Source: Rhizobacter koreensis (GTDB lineage Bacteria > Pseudomonadota > Gammaproteobacteria > Burkholderiales > Burkholderiaceae_C). Taken from it: a stretch of DNA of 64,000 nt. Each line of letters opens with the position of its first letter. Within the stretch, counting starts at the first letter, position 1. The translations under genes and the position numbers were made by a program. The stretch spans positions 1 to 64,000 of the forward strand of contig NZ_JABWMJ010000006.1 of NCBI RefSeq assembly GCF_013366375.1, in the 5' to 3' direction. Shown here piece after piece: positions 33,578-42,299 of this stretch. The notes below the pieces were generated by a model, which did not search any database, was not told the DNA's origin, and saw only the letters and a program-made list of their open reading frames with translations.

Positions 33578-34528
33578 TCAGGCGGCGAGCGACTCCCACA
33601 TTGCCTTGTCGCGCTCGGCGGTCCAGATGCGCGGATCGCGATGGCCGGTGGCCTCGTCGTACGCCCGCGTCACGTCGAACGGCATGCAGTGGTCGAAGAT
33701 GACCCAGTGGCCGTATTTGGGCGCGAGCGCAGCGTGCGTGTCGCGGTACACGGTGCGCAGGTCGGCGCCCGCGCGCACGCCGGCCTGCACCGAGGCATAG
33801 ACGTCACGCACGAAGTCGCGCGTGCCCGAGATGCCGGCCGCCACCATCTCGGGTGACGTGAGCGCCGCGCCGCGCCCCGGCACCAGGGCCACCGGCTGCA
33901 GCGCCTCGACGGAGTCGAGCGTCTGCGGCCAGTCGGTGAAGTAGGCATCGCCGGCGTACGGCGTCGCGCCGTACTCGACGAGATCGCCGCTAAAGAGGAT
34001 GCGCTGCGCGGGCAGCCACGCGACCGTGTCGCCTTTGGTATGACCACGCCCGAGCTGGATCAGCCGCACCTCGAGCGAGCCGAGCCAGAGCGTCATCTCG
34101 CCCTTGAACGTGATGGTCGGCCAGGTGAGGCCGGGGATCGACTCGACGTCGCGAAAGAGGCGCGGAAAGCGCTCGATCTCGCTCTTCATGTCGGCCGCGC
34201 CGCGCTCGACGATGAGGTCGCGCGTGTCCTCGCTGGCGATGATCTCCTGCGGGCGGTAGGCGCTCGCGCCGAGCACGCGCACCGCGTGGTAGTGGCTCAT
34301 GAGCACGTAGCGGATCGGCTTGTCAGTGACGCCGCGGATGTGCCGGATCACGTCCTCGGCCATGCGCGGCGTCGCCTGGGTGTCGACCACCATCACCGCG
34401 TCGTCGCCGACGATGACGCCGGTGTTCGGGTCGCCTTCGGCGGTGTAGGCGTAGGCATTGTCGGAAAGCCGGGTGAACGTGACCTGCTTGTCCTGCAGGT
34501 CGGCCTGCGATGCGAACGCTTTGCTCAT
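33578..34528 (-). CDS. MBL-fold metallo-hydrolase
   Basis: The 316-residue protein has the metallo-beta-lactamase fold: MVVDTQATPRM, SHYHAVRVLGAS, LGRGHTKGDTVAWLP and FSGDLVE. The first metal motif reads HYHAVRVLG where the family norm is HxHxDH, so one metal site may be altered. It lies downstream of pcaB and the pcaC-pcaD fusion on the same strand, 86 bases from the fusion, and may act in the same aromatic-acid pathway; its substrate is unknown. Confidence 0.75.
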   Translation of the reverse strand: MSKAFASQADLQDKQVTFTRLSDNAYAYTAEGDPNTGVIVGDDAVMVVDTQATPRMAEDVIRHIRGVTDKPIRYVLMSHYHAVRVLGASAYRPQEIIASEDTRDLIVERGAADMKSEIERFPRLFRDVESIPGLTWPTITFKGEMTLWLGSLEVRLIQLGRGHTKGDTVAWLPAQRILFSGDLVEYGATPYAGDAYFTDWPQTLDSVEALQPVALVPGRGAALTSPEMVAAGISGTRDFVRDVYASVQAGVRAGADLRTVYRDTHAALAPKYGHWVIFDHCMPFDVTRAYDEATGHRDPRIWTAERDKAMWESLAA

Positions 34529-34614
34529 GGCGGTGTCGGTTGATGCCCGCGCGCGGGCGATCGAGCGATCGTAAGCCGCACCGGGCGCGAGCGACGCCTG
34601 CTGCGCCGCCCTGC

Positions 34615-36003
34615 TCAGGCCGCGAGCCGCGCCAGGAAAGCCTGCACCGCGGCCGCGAAGCGCTCCGGCTGCTCGATCACGCTGAGGTGCGACGCCTCCG
34701 GCAACACCTCGAGCTCGGCGCCCGGCACCCGCGACGCGATCGCCTCCGACATCTCGACCGGCGCACCCGCGTCGTCGGCACCGGCGATCACGAGCGTCGG
34801 GCAGCGCACCGCAGCGAGCCGGTCGGTCCAGTCGACCCCGGCGACCGCCTGCGCGCTCGCCACGTAGCCGGCGCGATCGCTCGCCAGCAGCGTGCGACGA
34901 AAGCCGGCGACCACGTCGGGTCGCGCGGCGCGGAAGCCGGGGTGGAAGTAGCGCTCCATCACCATCGTCGCGATGGCGTCGATGCCCCCCTCTTGCACGC
35001 GCGCGATGCGTTCGCCCCAGAGCGCGCGCGCGGCTTCGGGATAGCGCGAGGTGGTGTTGGCGAACACCGCGCCGCGCACCAGCTCGGGGTGGCGGATCGC
35101 CAGGCCCTGCCCGACCATGCCGCCGAGCGAGAGGCCGACCCAGACCACCGGCCCGCGGCCCCATTCGCGGATCACCCTCGCGGCGTCGTCGACCAGCTGG
35201 TCCATGGTGTACGGCCCCGGCGGCACCGTCGACCCGCCGTGGCCGCGGTGGTCGTAGCGCAGCACCGCGTGGTCGGCGCCGAGCCGCGCGGCGAGCGCGT
35301 CCCACATGTGCAGGTCGAGACCGAGCGCATGGCTCAGCACGATCGGCAGCGCCGAGGCGTCGCTGCGGCCCTGCACGGCGACCTTCAGCTGCGGCTGGCT
35401 GAAGGTGTGGTGCAGCGCGACCCGCGGGCCGGGCGTGAGCGGCTGCGGCTCGGGCAGCCGCCCCTCGGCACGAAGGATGTCCTGCGTCAGCTTGAATGCC
35501 GTGTTGGCCGCCGGCACGCCGCAGTAGATCGCGCCCTGCATCAGCGTCTCCTTGATCAGCTCGAGCGAGACGCCGTGCTGGATGGCGGCGCGGCAGTGAA
35601 GCTCGAATTCCTCCCAGCGCGCCTGCGCCATGGTCATGCCGAGCACCAGCAGGCGCCGCGTGGTGTGGTCGAGCCCCGGGCGGCCCCAGATGCTGTGCCA
35701 CGCGTACTGCGTGATCAGGCTCTGGAAATCGGCGTTGAAGGCGGTCGCCCTGGCGGTCGACTGCTCGACCCATGCATCGCCGAGCACCGCGCGACGGTTC
35801 CTGAGGCCGCGAGCGAAGTCGTCGAGGCGGTCGTCGGCAGGCGATGCGGCGCCCTCCGCATGCGCCGATGCGGGCGGGTTGGTCTGACCAAGTGTGCCCG
35901 CCGCGGCGTCGCCGGCGGCAGCGCTGCCGGCGATGCCATCGCTCCGGCCCGGGTCACCGGCCGCACCGCTTGCCGATCCGGTCCCGCGCACATCGTGTCC
36001 CAT
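34615..36003 (-). CDS. pcaCD: PcaC-PcaD fusion: carboxymuconolactone decarboxylase / enol-lactone hydrolase
   Basis: The 462-residue protein has a low-complexity start (about 1-55). A carboxymuconolactone decarboxylase domain follows (about 60-190; RRLLVLGMTMAQARWEEFELH, then GVPAANTAF). The C-terminal alpha/beta hydrolase is at about 200-460, with nucleophile Ser in WVGLSLGGM and the late His in EASHLSVIE. Together they would convert gamma-carboxymuconolactone to the enol-lactone and then to beta-ketoadipate. The order, decarboxylase first, is opposite to the PcaL fusion of actinobacteria as I recall it. The start overlaps the pcaB stop (TGATG). Confidence 0.85.
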   Translation of the reverse strand: MGHDVRGTGSASGAAGDPGRSDGIAGSAAAGDAAAGTLGQTNPPASAHAEGAASPADDRLDDFARGLRNRRAVLGDAWVEQSTARATAFNADFQSLITQYAWHSIWGRPGLDHTTRRLLVLGMTMAQARWEEFELHCRAAIQHGVSLELIKETLMQGAIYCGVPAANTAFKLTQDILRAEGRLPEPQPLTPGPRVALHHTFSQPQLKVAVQGRSDASALPIVLSHALGLDLHMWDALAARLGADHAVLRYDHRGHGGSTVPPGPYTMDQLVDDAARVIREWGRGPVVWVGLSLGGMVGQGLAIRHPELVRGAVFANTTSRYPEAARALWGERIARVQEGGIDAIATMVMERYFHPGFRAARPDVVAGFRRTLLASDRAGYVASAQAVAGVDWTDRLAAVRCPTLVIAGADDAGAPVEMSEAIASRVPGAELEVLPEASHLSVIEQPERFAAAVQAFLARLAA

Positions 36004-37409
36004 CAGTCGGTTCCTCTGCTCTCGAATGGTCGGCTCGCGCCGAGGGCCGCATGCGTCGCCCGCAACGGCGCGAGCTGGCGCGCCGCGAGCTCGCCCGCGG
36101 CACGCGCCGCCGCGTCGACGTCGAACGCGGCATCGAGCGCCTCGGCGCCGATCGCACCGGCCAGACGCGCGTCGGCGGCAAGCGCTTCGCGCACGAGCTC
36201 GCGCAGGTGCCGGCGCTCCGCGAAGGCACGCCGCGAGAGCTGCTCGAGCCAGGCGTGCGCCTTCGACTTGCCGACCACGCGCCCGGCGAGCAGCCCGACC
36301 GCCTCGGCGAACACCTGCCCGCCCTGCGCGTCGATGTTGGCGCGCATGCGGTCGGTCGCGACGTCGAGGCCGCCGATCGCGTCGGCGAGGGCGCCCAGCG
36401 CGCCGTGTGCCGAAAGAAACAGCGACGGCCACTCGGCGAGTTCGGCCTGCCAATTGCCGAGCCCGCGCTCGTGCTCCTGCGGCATCGCCGCGAGCAGCGC
36501 CGCCACGCGCTGCGGCGCGCGCGTCGCCGCCGCCAGCGCGATCATCGACGCCACCGGGTTGCGCTTGTTCGGCATCGCCGACGACCCGCCGCGGCCGCCG
36601 CCGCTCGGCTCGGCAAGTTCGCCGACTTCGCCTTGCGCCAGCAGCGACAGGTCGCGCGCGATCTTGCCGAGCCCGCCGCACAGCACCCCCACGTCGCAGG
36701 CGAGCGCGACCCAGGTGTCGCGCTGCGTGTGCCACGCGCCGGGCGCGACGCCGAGGCCGAGCTCGCGCGCCATGCGTTCGGCGATCGCCGGGCCGTGCGC
36801 GCCGAGTGCCGAAAGAGTGCCGATCGCACCGCCGAGCTGCAGCTGCAGCGCCGCCGCACCGGACGCGTGGAGGCGCGCCCGCGTGCGCACCAGCGGCGCG
36901 AGCCAGCCGACGAGCTTGAAGCCGAAGCTTTCGACCTGTGCCGGCTGCAGCAGGGTGCGGCCGAGGATCGGCGCGTCGCGGTGCCGATCGGCCAGCTCGA
37001 ACAGGTGCGCGCACAAGGCGTCGAGGTCGGCGTCGATCAGCGCGAGGGCGCGCCGCGTCGCCAGCACCATGCCGGTATCGATCACGTCCTGGCTGGTGCT
37101 GCCCCAGTGCACGTACGAAGCGGCGTCGGCATCGACTTCCGCCACGCGCGCGGTGAGCTGCTTGACGAGCGGGATCGCGAGGCTGCCGGCGCTGCGCGCG
37201 GCGCCGCCGAGCGCGTCGACATCGATGCGGTCGGCGCGGCACGCGGCGGCGATGGCATTGCCCGCGGCCGCCGGGATCACGCCCTCTGCGGCCTCGGCGC
37301 GCGCGAGCGCCGCCTCGAAGTCGAGCATCGCCTGCACGAGCGCAGGCGCCGCGAACACGTCGCCCATCTCGGCGCTGGCGAGAAAGCCTTCGAAGAGCGG
37401 CGCGCTCAT
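36003..37409 (-). CDS. pcaB: 3-carboxy-cis,cis-muconate cycloisomerase
   Basis: The 468-residue protein belongs to the fumarase/aspartase superfamily: the signature GGSSAMPNKRNPV near residue 280 and YVHWGSTSQDVIDTG near residue 100. It converts 3-carboxy-muconate from protocatechuate cleavage to gamma-carboxymuconolactone, the substrate of the fused enzyme encoded next. The two genes overlap by one base. The ATG at 37409 is preferred to a GTG nine bases upstream. pcaHG and the CoA steps are not in the window. Confidence 0.9.
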   Translation of the reverse strand: MSAPLFEGFLASAEMGDVFAAPALVQAMLDFEAALARAEAAEGVIPAAAGNAIAAACRADRIDVDALGGAARSAGSLAIPLVKQLTARVAEVDADAASYVHWGSTSQDVIDTGMVLATRRALALIDADLDALCAHLFELADRHRDAPILGRTLLQPAQVESFGFKLVGWLAPLVRTRARLHASGAAALQLQLGGAIGTLSALGAHGPAIAERMARELGLGVAPGAWHTQRDTWVALACDVGVLCGGLGKIARDLSLLAQGEVGELAEPSGGGRGGSSAMPNKRNPVASMIALAAATRAPQRVAALLAAMPQEHERGLGNWQAELAEWPSLFLSAHGALGALADAIGGLDVATDRMRANIDAQGGQVFAEAVGLLAGRVVGKSKAHAWLEQLSRRAFAERRHLRELVREALAADARLAGAIGAEALDAAFDVDAAARAAGELAARQLAPLRATHAALGASRPFESRGTD

Positions 37410-37470
37410 CGCGTGCACCCCAGAGGCGACGAGGCAGCGGCCGGATGCGCGCGCCGCGCGAGCCCGTACG

Positions 37471-38778
37471 TCATGCGCCGGCCTCGGCGGTTTCCTTCGG
37501 CAGCGCGGTCGCGAGCACCTTGTCGACGCGCTTGCCGTCGAGGTCGACCACCTCGAAGCGCCAGCCTTCCCACTCGACCGAGTCGGCGGTCTCGGGCAGG
37601 CGCCCGAGCAGCAGCATGATCATGCCGGCCAGCGTGTTGTAGCGGCCGCGGTCTTCCTCGGGCAGCTCGCGCAGCTCGAGGCGGTCCTTCAGCTCCGGGG
37701 TCGGGATGAGGCCGTCGATCAGCCAGCTGCCGTCCTCGCGCCGCACCGCCCACGAGTCGTCGTCGAGATGGGTCGTGAACTCGCCGGTGATCGCCTCGAG
37801 CACGTCGCGCACGGTGATCATCCCCTGCACCTCGCCGTACTCGTCGACCACGAACACGATCTGCGCGCTCGACGCGCGGAAGTGCTCGAGCAATTCCATG
37901 CCCGACAAGGTCTCGGGAACGTAGACCGGCGGCTGCAGCCCTTCGGTCAGGTCGAGCGGCTTGCCCTGCAGCGTCTGCTGCAGGAGGCTTTGCGCCGAGA
38001 TGACGCCGAGCACGTCGTCGAGGCCACCGCGGCACACCGGATAGCGCGCGTGCTCGTCGTTCTCGAGAATGCGCAACACGTCCTCGGCCGAGCCGGTCGA
38101 TTCGAGCCAGACGATCTCGGCGCGCGGAATCATCATCGAGCCGACCTCGCGATCGTCGAGGCGGAACACGTTGCGCACCATCTGGTGCTCCTGCCGCTCG
38201 ATGACTCCGGCGTCGAGGCCTTCCTCGAGACTGGCGGCGATCTCCTCCTCGGTCACGCTGCGGTCCGGCTCGCCGCGCACGCCCAGAAGGCGCAAGGTGC
38301 CTTCGGTGCTCGTCGAGAGCAGGCGCACGAACGGGGACGCGATCAGCGACAGCCATTCCATCGGCCGCGCCACCAGGCGCGCGATCGTCTCCGGAAAGTG
38401 CAGCCCGAGCCGCTTGGGCACCAGCTCGCCGAGCACGATGCTGAAGAAGGTGATCGTCACGACGACCAGCGCGGTTGCGGTGATCTCGGAGGCACGCGCG
38501 CCGAGCGGGAAGCTTTCGTTGATCCAGCGTGCGAACGGTGCCGAGAACGCGGCGTCGCCGACGATGCCGTTGAGGATGCTGATCGAGGTGATGCCGATCT
38601 GCACCACCGAAAGGAACTTGGTCGGGTTCTCGTGCAGGTCCATCGCGTGGCGGGCGGCGCTGTCGCCCGATTCCACCATCACCTGCAAACGGGCCTTGCG
38701 GCTCGCCGTCAGAGCCATTTCGGACATCGCAAACAGCGCGTTCAGCAGCAGCAGGAAGAGCAGTAGGGCAACGTCCAT
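37471..38778 (-). CDS. CNNM/CorC-HlyC family transporter-associated protein
   Basis: The 435-residue protein has an N-terminal DUF21 membrane domain (about 1-190; LNALFAMSEMALTASRKARL, GELVPKRLGLHFPE), a CBS pair (about 215-335) and a C-terminal CorC_HlyC domain (about 350-430). The family is linked to magnesium/cobalt homeostasis and is often mislabelled hemolysin. It is divergent from apaH with 47 bases between the starts, so the promoters overlap. Confidence 0.85.
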   Translation of the reverse strand: MDVALLLFLLLLNALFAMSEMALTASRKARLQVMVESGDSAARHAMDLHENPTKFLSVVQIGITSISILNGIVGDAAFSAPFARWINESFPLGARASEITATALVVVTITFFSIVLGELVPKRLGLHFPETIARLVARPMEWLSLIASPFVRLLSTSTEGTLRLLGVRGEPDRSVTEEEIAASLEEGLDAGVIERQEHQMVRNVFRLDDREVGSMMIPRAEIVWLESTGSAEDVLRILENDEHARYPVCRGGLDDVLGVISAQSLLQQTLQGKPLDLTEGLQPPVYVPETLSGMELLEHFRASSAQIVFVVDEYGEVQGMITVRDVLEAITGEFTTHLDDDSWAVRREDGSWLIDGLIPTPELKDRLELRELPEEDRGRYNTLAGMIMLLLGRLPETADSVEWEGWRFEVVDLDGKRVDKVLATALPKETAEAGA

Positions 38779-38825
38779 GCGGGGCGCGCATCGATAACGG
38801 CAGGGGAGCGTAGCAGAATCGATCG

Positions 38826-39647
38826 ATGATCTATCTCATCGGAGACGTGCAGGGCTGCTGCTCCGCCCTCGACCGCCTGCTCGACGAAATCGGTTTCAGC
38901 GCGTCGCGCGACCGCATCCACGTGCTTGGCGATCTCGTCAACCGCGGGCCCGAATCGCTCGCCACCTTGAGGCGCCTGAAGAGCTTCGGCAGCTCGGCGG
39001 TGTGCCTGCTCGGCAATCACGACTGGCACCTGCTCGCCGCCGCGCACGGCGTGCGTCCGCTGCACGCGAGCGACACCCTCAACGACATCCTCGACGCGCC
39101 CGACCGCGCCGAGTGGATCGACTGGCTGCGCCAGCGGCCGATGGCGGTGCACGAGCACGGCTGGCTGATGGTGCACGCCGGCGTCGTGCCGCAGTGGGAC
39201 CTCGCGCTCACGCTGCAGCTCGCGGGCGAGCTCGAGGATCACCTGCAGAGTCCCGCGCTCACCGACTTCCTGCACGTGATGTACGGCAACGAGCCGTCGC
39301 GCTGGTCCGACCAACTGGCCGGCGGCGATCGCCTGCGCTTCGCGCTCAACGTGCTGACCCGGATCCGCTTCGTCGACGCCGACGGCCGCCTCGACTTCAG
39401 GCTCAAGGACAGCGTCACCGCCGCCCCGCCCGGCCACTACGCGTGGTTCGACGCACCCGGGCGGCGCACCGCCGGCGTGCCGATCGCGTTCGGCCACTGG
39501 TCGACGCTCGGCTTCATGAGCCGCCCCGACCTGCTCGCCCTCGACACCGGCTGCGTCTGGGGCGGACGCCTCACCGCCGTGCGCATCGACGGCGGCCGCC
39601 GCGACCACATCAGCGTCGAATGCGCCGAGGCGCAGCGCCCGGGTTGA
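38826..39647 (+). CDS. apaH: Symmetrical Ap4A hydrolase
   Basis: The 273-residue protein has the calcineurin-like phosphoesterase motifs: IGDVQGC, HVLGDLVNRGPES, LGNHDWHL and a late VHAGVVPQWD. It splits diadenosine tetraphosphate to two ADP and so affects stress signalling. Length and motifs are complete. Confidence 0.92.
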   Translation: MIYLIGDVQGCCSALDRLLDEIGFSASRDRIHVLGDLVNRGPESLATLRRLKSFGSSAVCLLGNHDWHLLAAAHGVRPLHASDTLNDILDAPDRAEWIDWLRQRPMAVHEHGWLMVHAGVVPQWDLALTLQLAGELEDHLQSPALTDFLHVMYGNEPSRWSDQLAGGDRLRFALNVLTRIRFVDADGRLDFRLKDSVTAAPPGHYAWFDAPGRRTAGVPIAFGHWSTLGFMSRPDLLALDTGCVWGGRLTAVRIDGGRRDHISVECAEAQRPG

Positions 39648-39694
39648 CGCGACGCGATCGAGCCATCCCGCCACGCCCGACTGACGAGATTTCC

Positions 39695-40054
39695 GTGCCC
39701 ACCTTCCTCTCGAACCTGCCGCCCTCGCTGGTGGCCATCGTGCTGCTGCTGGCCTCGAACGTGTTCATGACGTTCGCCTGGTACGGGCACCTGCGCTACA
39801 AAAGCTCGCCGCTCCTGCTCGCGATCGTCGTCTCGTGGGGCATCGCGTTCTTCGAGTACTGCCTGCAGGTGCCGGCCAACCGCATCGGCAGCCAGACCTT
39901 CACCACCGCGCAGCTCAAGATCACGCAGGAGATCATCACCCTCGCGGTGTTCGCGGTGTTCTCGGTGACCTTCCTCGGCGAGCCGCTGCGCTGGAACTAC
40001 CTGGCTGCGAGCGTGTGCATGCTCGCCGCCGCGGTGTTCATCTTCGCGGTCTGA
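39695..40054 (+). CDS. DMT-like DUF486 membrane protein
   Basis: The 119-residue protein has four transmembrane helices with the DUF486 motifs (NVFMTFAWYGHLRYK, FFEYCLQVPANRIG). The family is part of the drug/metabolite transporter group; no substrate is known. Start is a GTG with a weak upstream purine stretch. Confidence 0.85.
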   Translation: MPTFLSNLPPSLVAIVLLLASNVFMTFAWYGHLRYKSSPLLLAIVVSWGIAFFEYCLQVPANRIGSQTFTTAQLKITQEIITLAVFAVFSVTFLGEPLRWNYLAASVCMLAAAVFIFAV

Positions 40055-40136
40055 AGCGCCCGACCGCGCTGCCGCGCGCCGGGCACGTGTCAGAATCGCC
40101 GCGCCCGCGCGCTCGTGAGAGCCCGCGCCGCACCCC

Positions 40137-40226
40137 GGAGACGTGGCCGAGCGGTTTAAGGCAGCAGTCTTGAAAACTGCCGAGGGGGCAACCCCTCCGT
40201 GAGTTCGAATCTCACCGTCTCCGCCA
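40137..40226 (+). tRNA. tRNA-Ser(TGA)
   Basis: The 90-base cloverleaf has acceptor GGAGACG/CGTCTCC, the D-arm GCCGAGCGGTTTAAGGC, anticodon loop CTTGAAA (anticodon TGA), a long variable arm (GGGGGCAACCCC) typical of Ser tRNAs, TTCGAAT in the T-loop, and an encoded GCCA end. Confidence 0.95.
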
Positions 40227-40636
40227 AGGTGCCCGCCCCGCAGCGTTCTCTGTTGGCCCGAACAGTCTCGCTTCCCCCCATCTTCATCGGTCGCGTGTCA
40301 GCGCAGCGATCGGCTCGGGACACGAGCGCGGCCGATGCAAGCGTGGGGCGACCACTGCATGGGCGCGGCCGGTGCGACGACGGCTGGAAGGCGCCTGGGC
40401 AGCGAACTGCACGACGCCGTCGCTGACGAGCTGCGATCTGCGCGGCCTGCCTGAAGTGCCCATCGTGCTCCGCGATGTTCGGGCGCATCGGCGAGGCGGC
40501 GGCGCCGCACGGGCCGGTGACGAACACGCGCGACGAGATCGTCGCCGCGTTCGCAAGCGGACCGCGGCCAAGTCGACGCGTGCAGCGCGAGTGGTTGCGC
40601 CTCCTGCGGCGGACCCGGCACCGAAGGGCGTGCGGC
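40227..40636. other. Intergenic region after tRNA-Ser
   Basis: These 410 bases separate tRNA-Ser from the DMT transporter gene. Open frames here show no recognisable protein and look like chance GC-rich frames. No attachment scar, terminator or promoter is convincing. Confidence 0.4.
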
Positions 40637-41575
40637 TCAGTCCGAGACCGTGTCGGCCGCCACCGCCGTGACCGGGCGCTGCTTCTCGGCCGCGGCGCGC
40701 ACGTTGAGCCAGGCGCTCGCCGCACCGCAGCTGCCGATGATCGCCATGCCGACCCAGCCCCAGCCGTCGGGCACGACCCCGAACGCGATGTAGCCCGCCA
40801 GTGCGGCGACCGCGAGCTGCGCGTACTGGAACGGCATCAGCGTCGACGGCGGCGCCTTGCTCAGCGCCATGATCAGCATCAGGTGCCCGCTGGTGCCGAG
40901 CACCGCGACCGCGGCCAACGCGGCGACCTGCGACCCGGGAGCAGCCATCAGCGCATCGATCGGATCGGCCACGCTGGCAAGCAGGATCGGCGTGGCGATC
41001 GCCATGCCCGTCGCGCCCGTGTAGAAGTTGGTCGTGAACGGGTCCTCGTGCGGCGCGAAGCGGCTGGTCATGATCTGGAAGGTCGCGTTGGAGAACGCCG
41101 CCGCCAGCGGCAGCAACGCCGCCCAGCCGATGATGCCGCTGCCGGGACGGACCACGACCAGCGCACCGACGAAGCCGCCGACCACCAGGCCCCAGCGCAG
41201 CGGCGAGATGCGTTCCTTGAGCCAGACGCGTGCCACGAGCGTCGCGACGACCGGCGTCAACATGACGATGGCGGTGAACTCCGCCACCGGCATGCGGCGC
41301 AGCGCGGCGAAGGCCATCGCCGAGGAAAACGCGAGCAGCGCGCCGCGCGCGATCTGGAACATCGGGTTGGCGGTGCGGAACGAGCGCTGCCTCGACACGA
41401 CGATCCACAGCGTCATGATCGCCGCGTGCAGGCCGTAACGAGTCCACAGGACCAGGGCCACCGAGAAGTAGCTGCCGACGTAGCGGATCGTGGTGTCCAT
41501 GACCGCGAACGCGCTGGCGGCGGCGATCACGAGGGCGATGCCGAGCAGAGGTCGAGGGGCGTTCAGGGGTGCCAT
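40637..41575 (-). CDS. EamA-family DMT transporter
   Basis: The 312-residue protein has ten hydrophobic helices in two EamA repeats (first FAVMDTTIRYVGSYF, later SNATFQIMTSRFAP). This is the drug/metabolite exporter superfamily; the substrate cannot be told. It points away from the cobalamin operon, and there is no sign that it shares its control. Confidence 0.85.
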   Translation of the reverse strand: MAPLNAPRPLLGIALVIAAASAFAVMDTTIRYVGSYFSVALVLWTRYGLHAAIMTLWIVVSRQRSFRTANPMFQIARGALLAFSSAMAFAALRRMPVAEFTAIVMLTPVVATLVARVWLKERISPLRWGLVVGGFVGALVVVRPGSGIIGWAALLPLAAAFSNATFQIMTSRFAPHEDPFTTNFYTGATGMAIATPILLASVADPIDALMAAPGSQVAALAAVAVLGTSGHLMLIMALSKAPPSTLMPFQYAQLAVAALAGYIAFGVVPDGWGWVGMAIIGSCGAASAWLNVRAAAEKQRPVTAVAADTVSD

Positions 41576-41987
41576 ACCAGTGGAGTTGCCGATGTGCAGA
41601 CGCTGGCGTCCGCCGCCACTGTACGGGGTGCCACGCGGACGGTGCAGCGTTCACCCAAGCCATGGAAGTGACCATCGCGCGGCCGCTTTCCCCAGCAGCG
41701 GCTCCCACGACGCCACCAGTTGCACCAGACGATCCCTGCAAACAGGAGCGAGGATCAGTGGGTCGCCTCCTCACGCATCACGACCTCGGTGCCCTCGAGC
41801 TCGAACTCCAACTCGCGCGGAATGCGGACCGCCCGGTTGCGTGCGTTGCGACACGACGAGGCATGTCGCTCGGCCACGGTGAGCTCCCCGGGCCAGCTGA
41901 CCACGCCGACGCGCCGGCTGTGCAACGAGCGCAGTCAGGGTGACGGTGCATCGTCGCTACCCGAATCCGCGCAGGTATGATGCGCGC
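41576..41987. other. Intergenic region upstream of the cobalamin riboswitch
   Basis: About 410 bases with no recognisable gene. It should contain the promoter of the riboswitch-controlled btuB transcript and that of the divergent EamA gene, but I cannot place either. Confidence 0.4.
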
Positions 41988-42219
41988 CGTTGGTGCTCGT
42001 CGAGACGTTCAGTCGAGACAGTTCAACGGGAATCAGGAGGGCGCGGTCGCAAGGCCTGCCTCAACCTGAGCTGCCCCCGCAACGGTAAGCAGACGGAAGC
42101 TGCCAGAGGCTCGGCTTCCATCTCGTGACACATCAGCCACTGGATCGGGTTCGCCACTGCGCACCTCGCTCTGGGAAGGCGTCACGGGTCGTTTCTGTCA
42201 GCCCGGATACCGGCCAACG
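41988..42219 (+). promoter_or_regulatory. Cobalamin (AdoCbl-type) riboswitch
   Basis: The conserved core CTGCCCCCGCAACGGTAA lies at 42071-42088 and the B12 box AGCCACTGG at 42135-42143, followed by GGGAAGGCG and CCCGGATACCGGCC. P1 can form between CGTTGG (41988-41993) and CCAACG (42214-42219). It sits 80 bases before btuB and should reduce expression of uptake and assembly genes when adenosylcobalamin is plentiful. Confidence 0.92.
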
Positions 42220-42299
42220 AGGTGGCGTTCCGCGCAGGCGGTCGCCGAAGGCGCCAGACCGCGGGGAAGCGGCAGAGCGCGATTGGTCGGTCCATTGCC

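Noticed and set aside
33578..34528. Beta-lactamase resistance gene
   Set aside because: General MBL fold with an altered metal motif, and an aromatic-degradation neighbourhood.
34510..38766. Very long plus-strand open frame (1418 codons)
   Set aside because: It is antisense to pcaB, pcaCD, the MBL gene and the CorC-like gene, has Arg/His-rich shadow composition and no domain.
37471..38778. Hemolysin
   Set aside because: The DUF21-CBS-CorC architecture is that of CNNM/CorC-type ion homeostasis proteins, not a toxin.
40227..40636. Integration scar downstream of tRNA-Ser
   Set aside because: No duplicated tRNA 3' end, integrase or mobile gene nearby.
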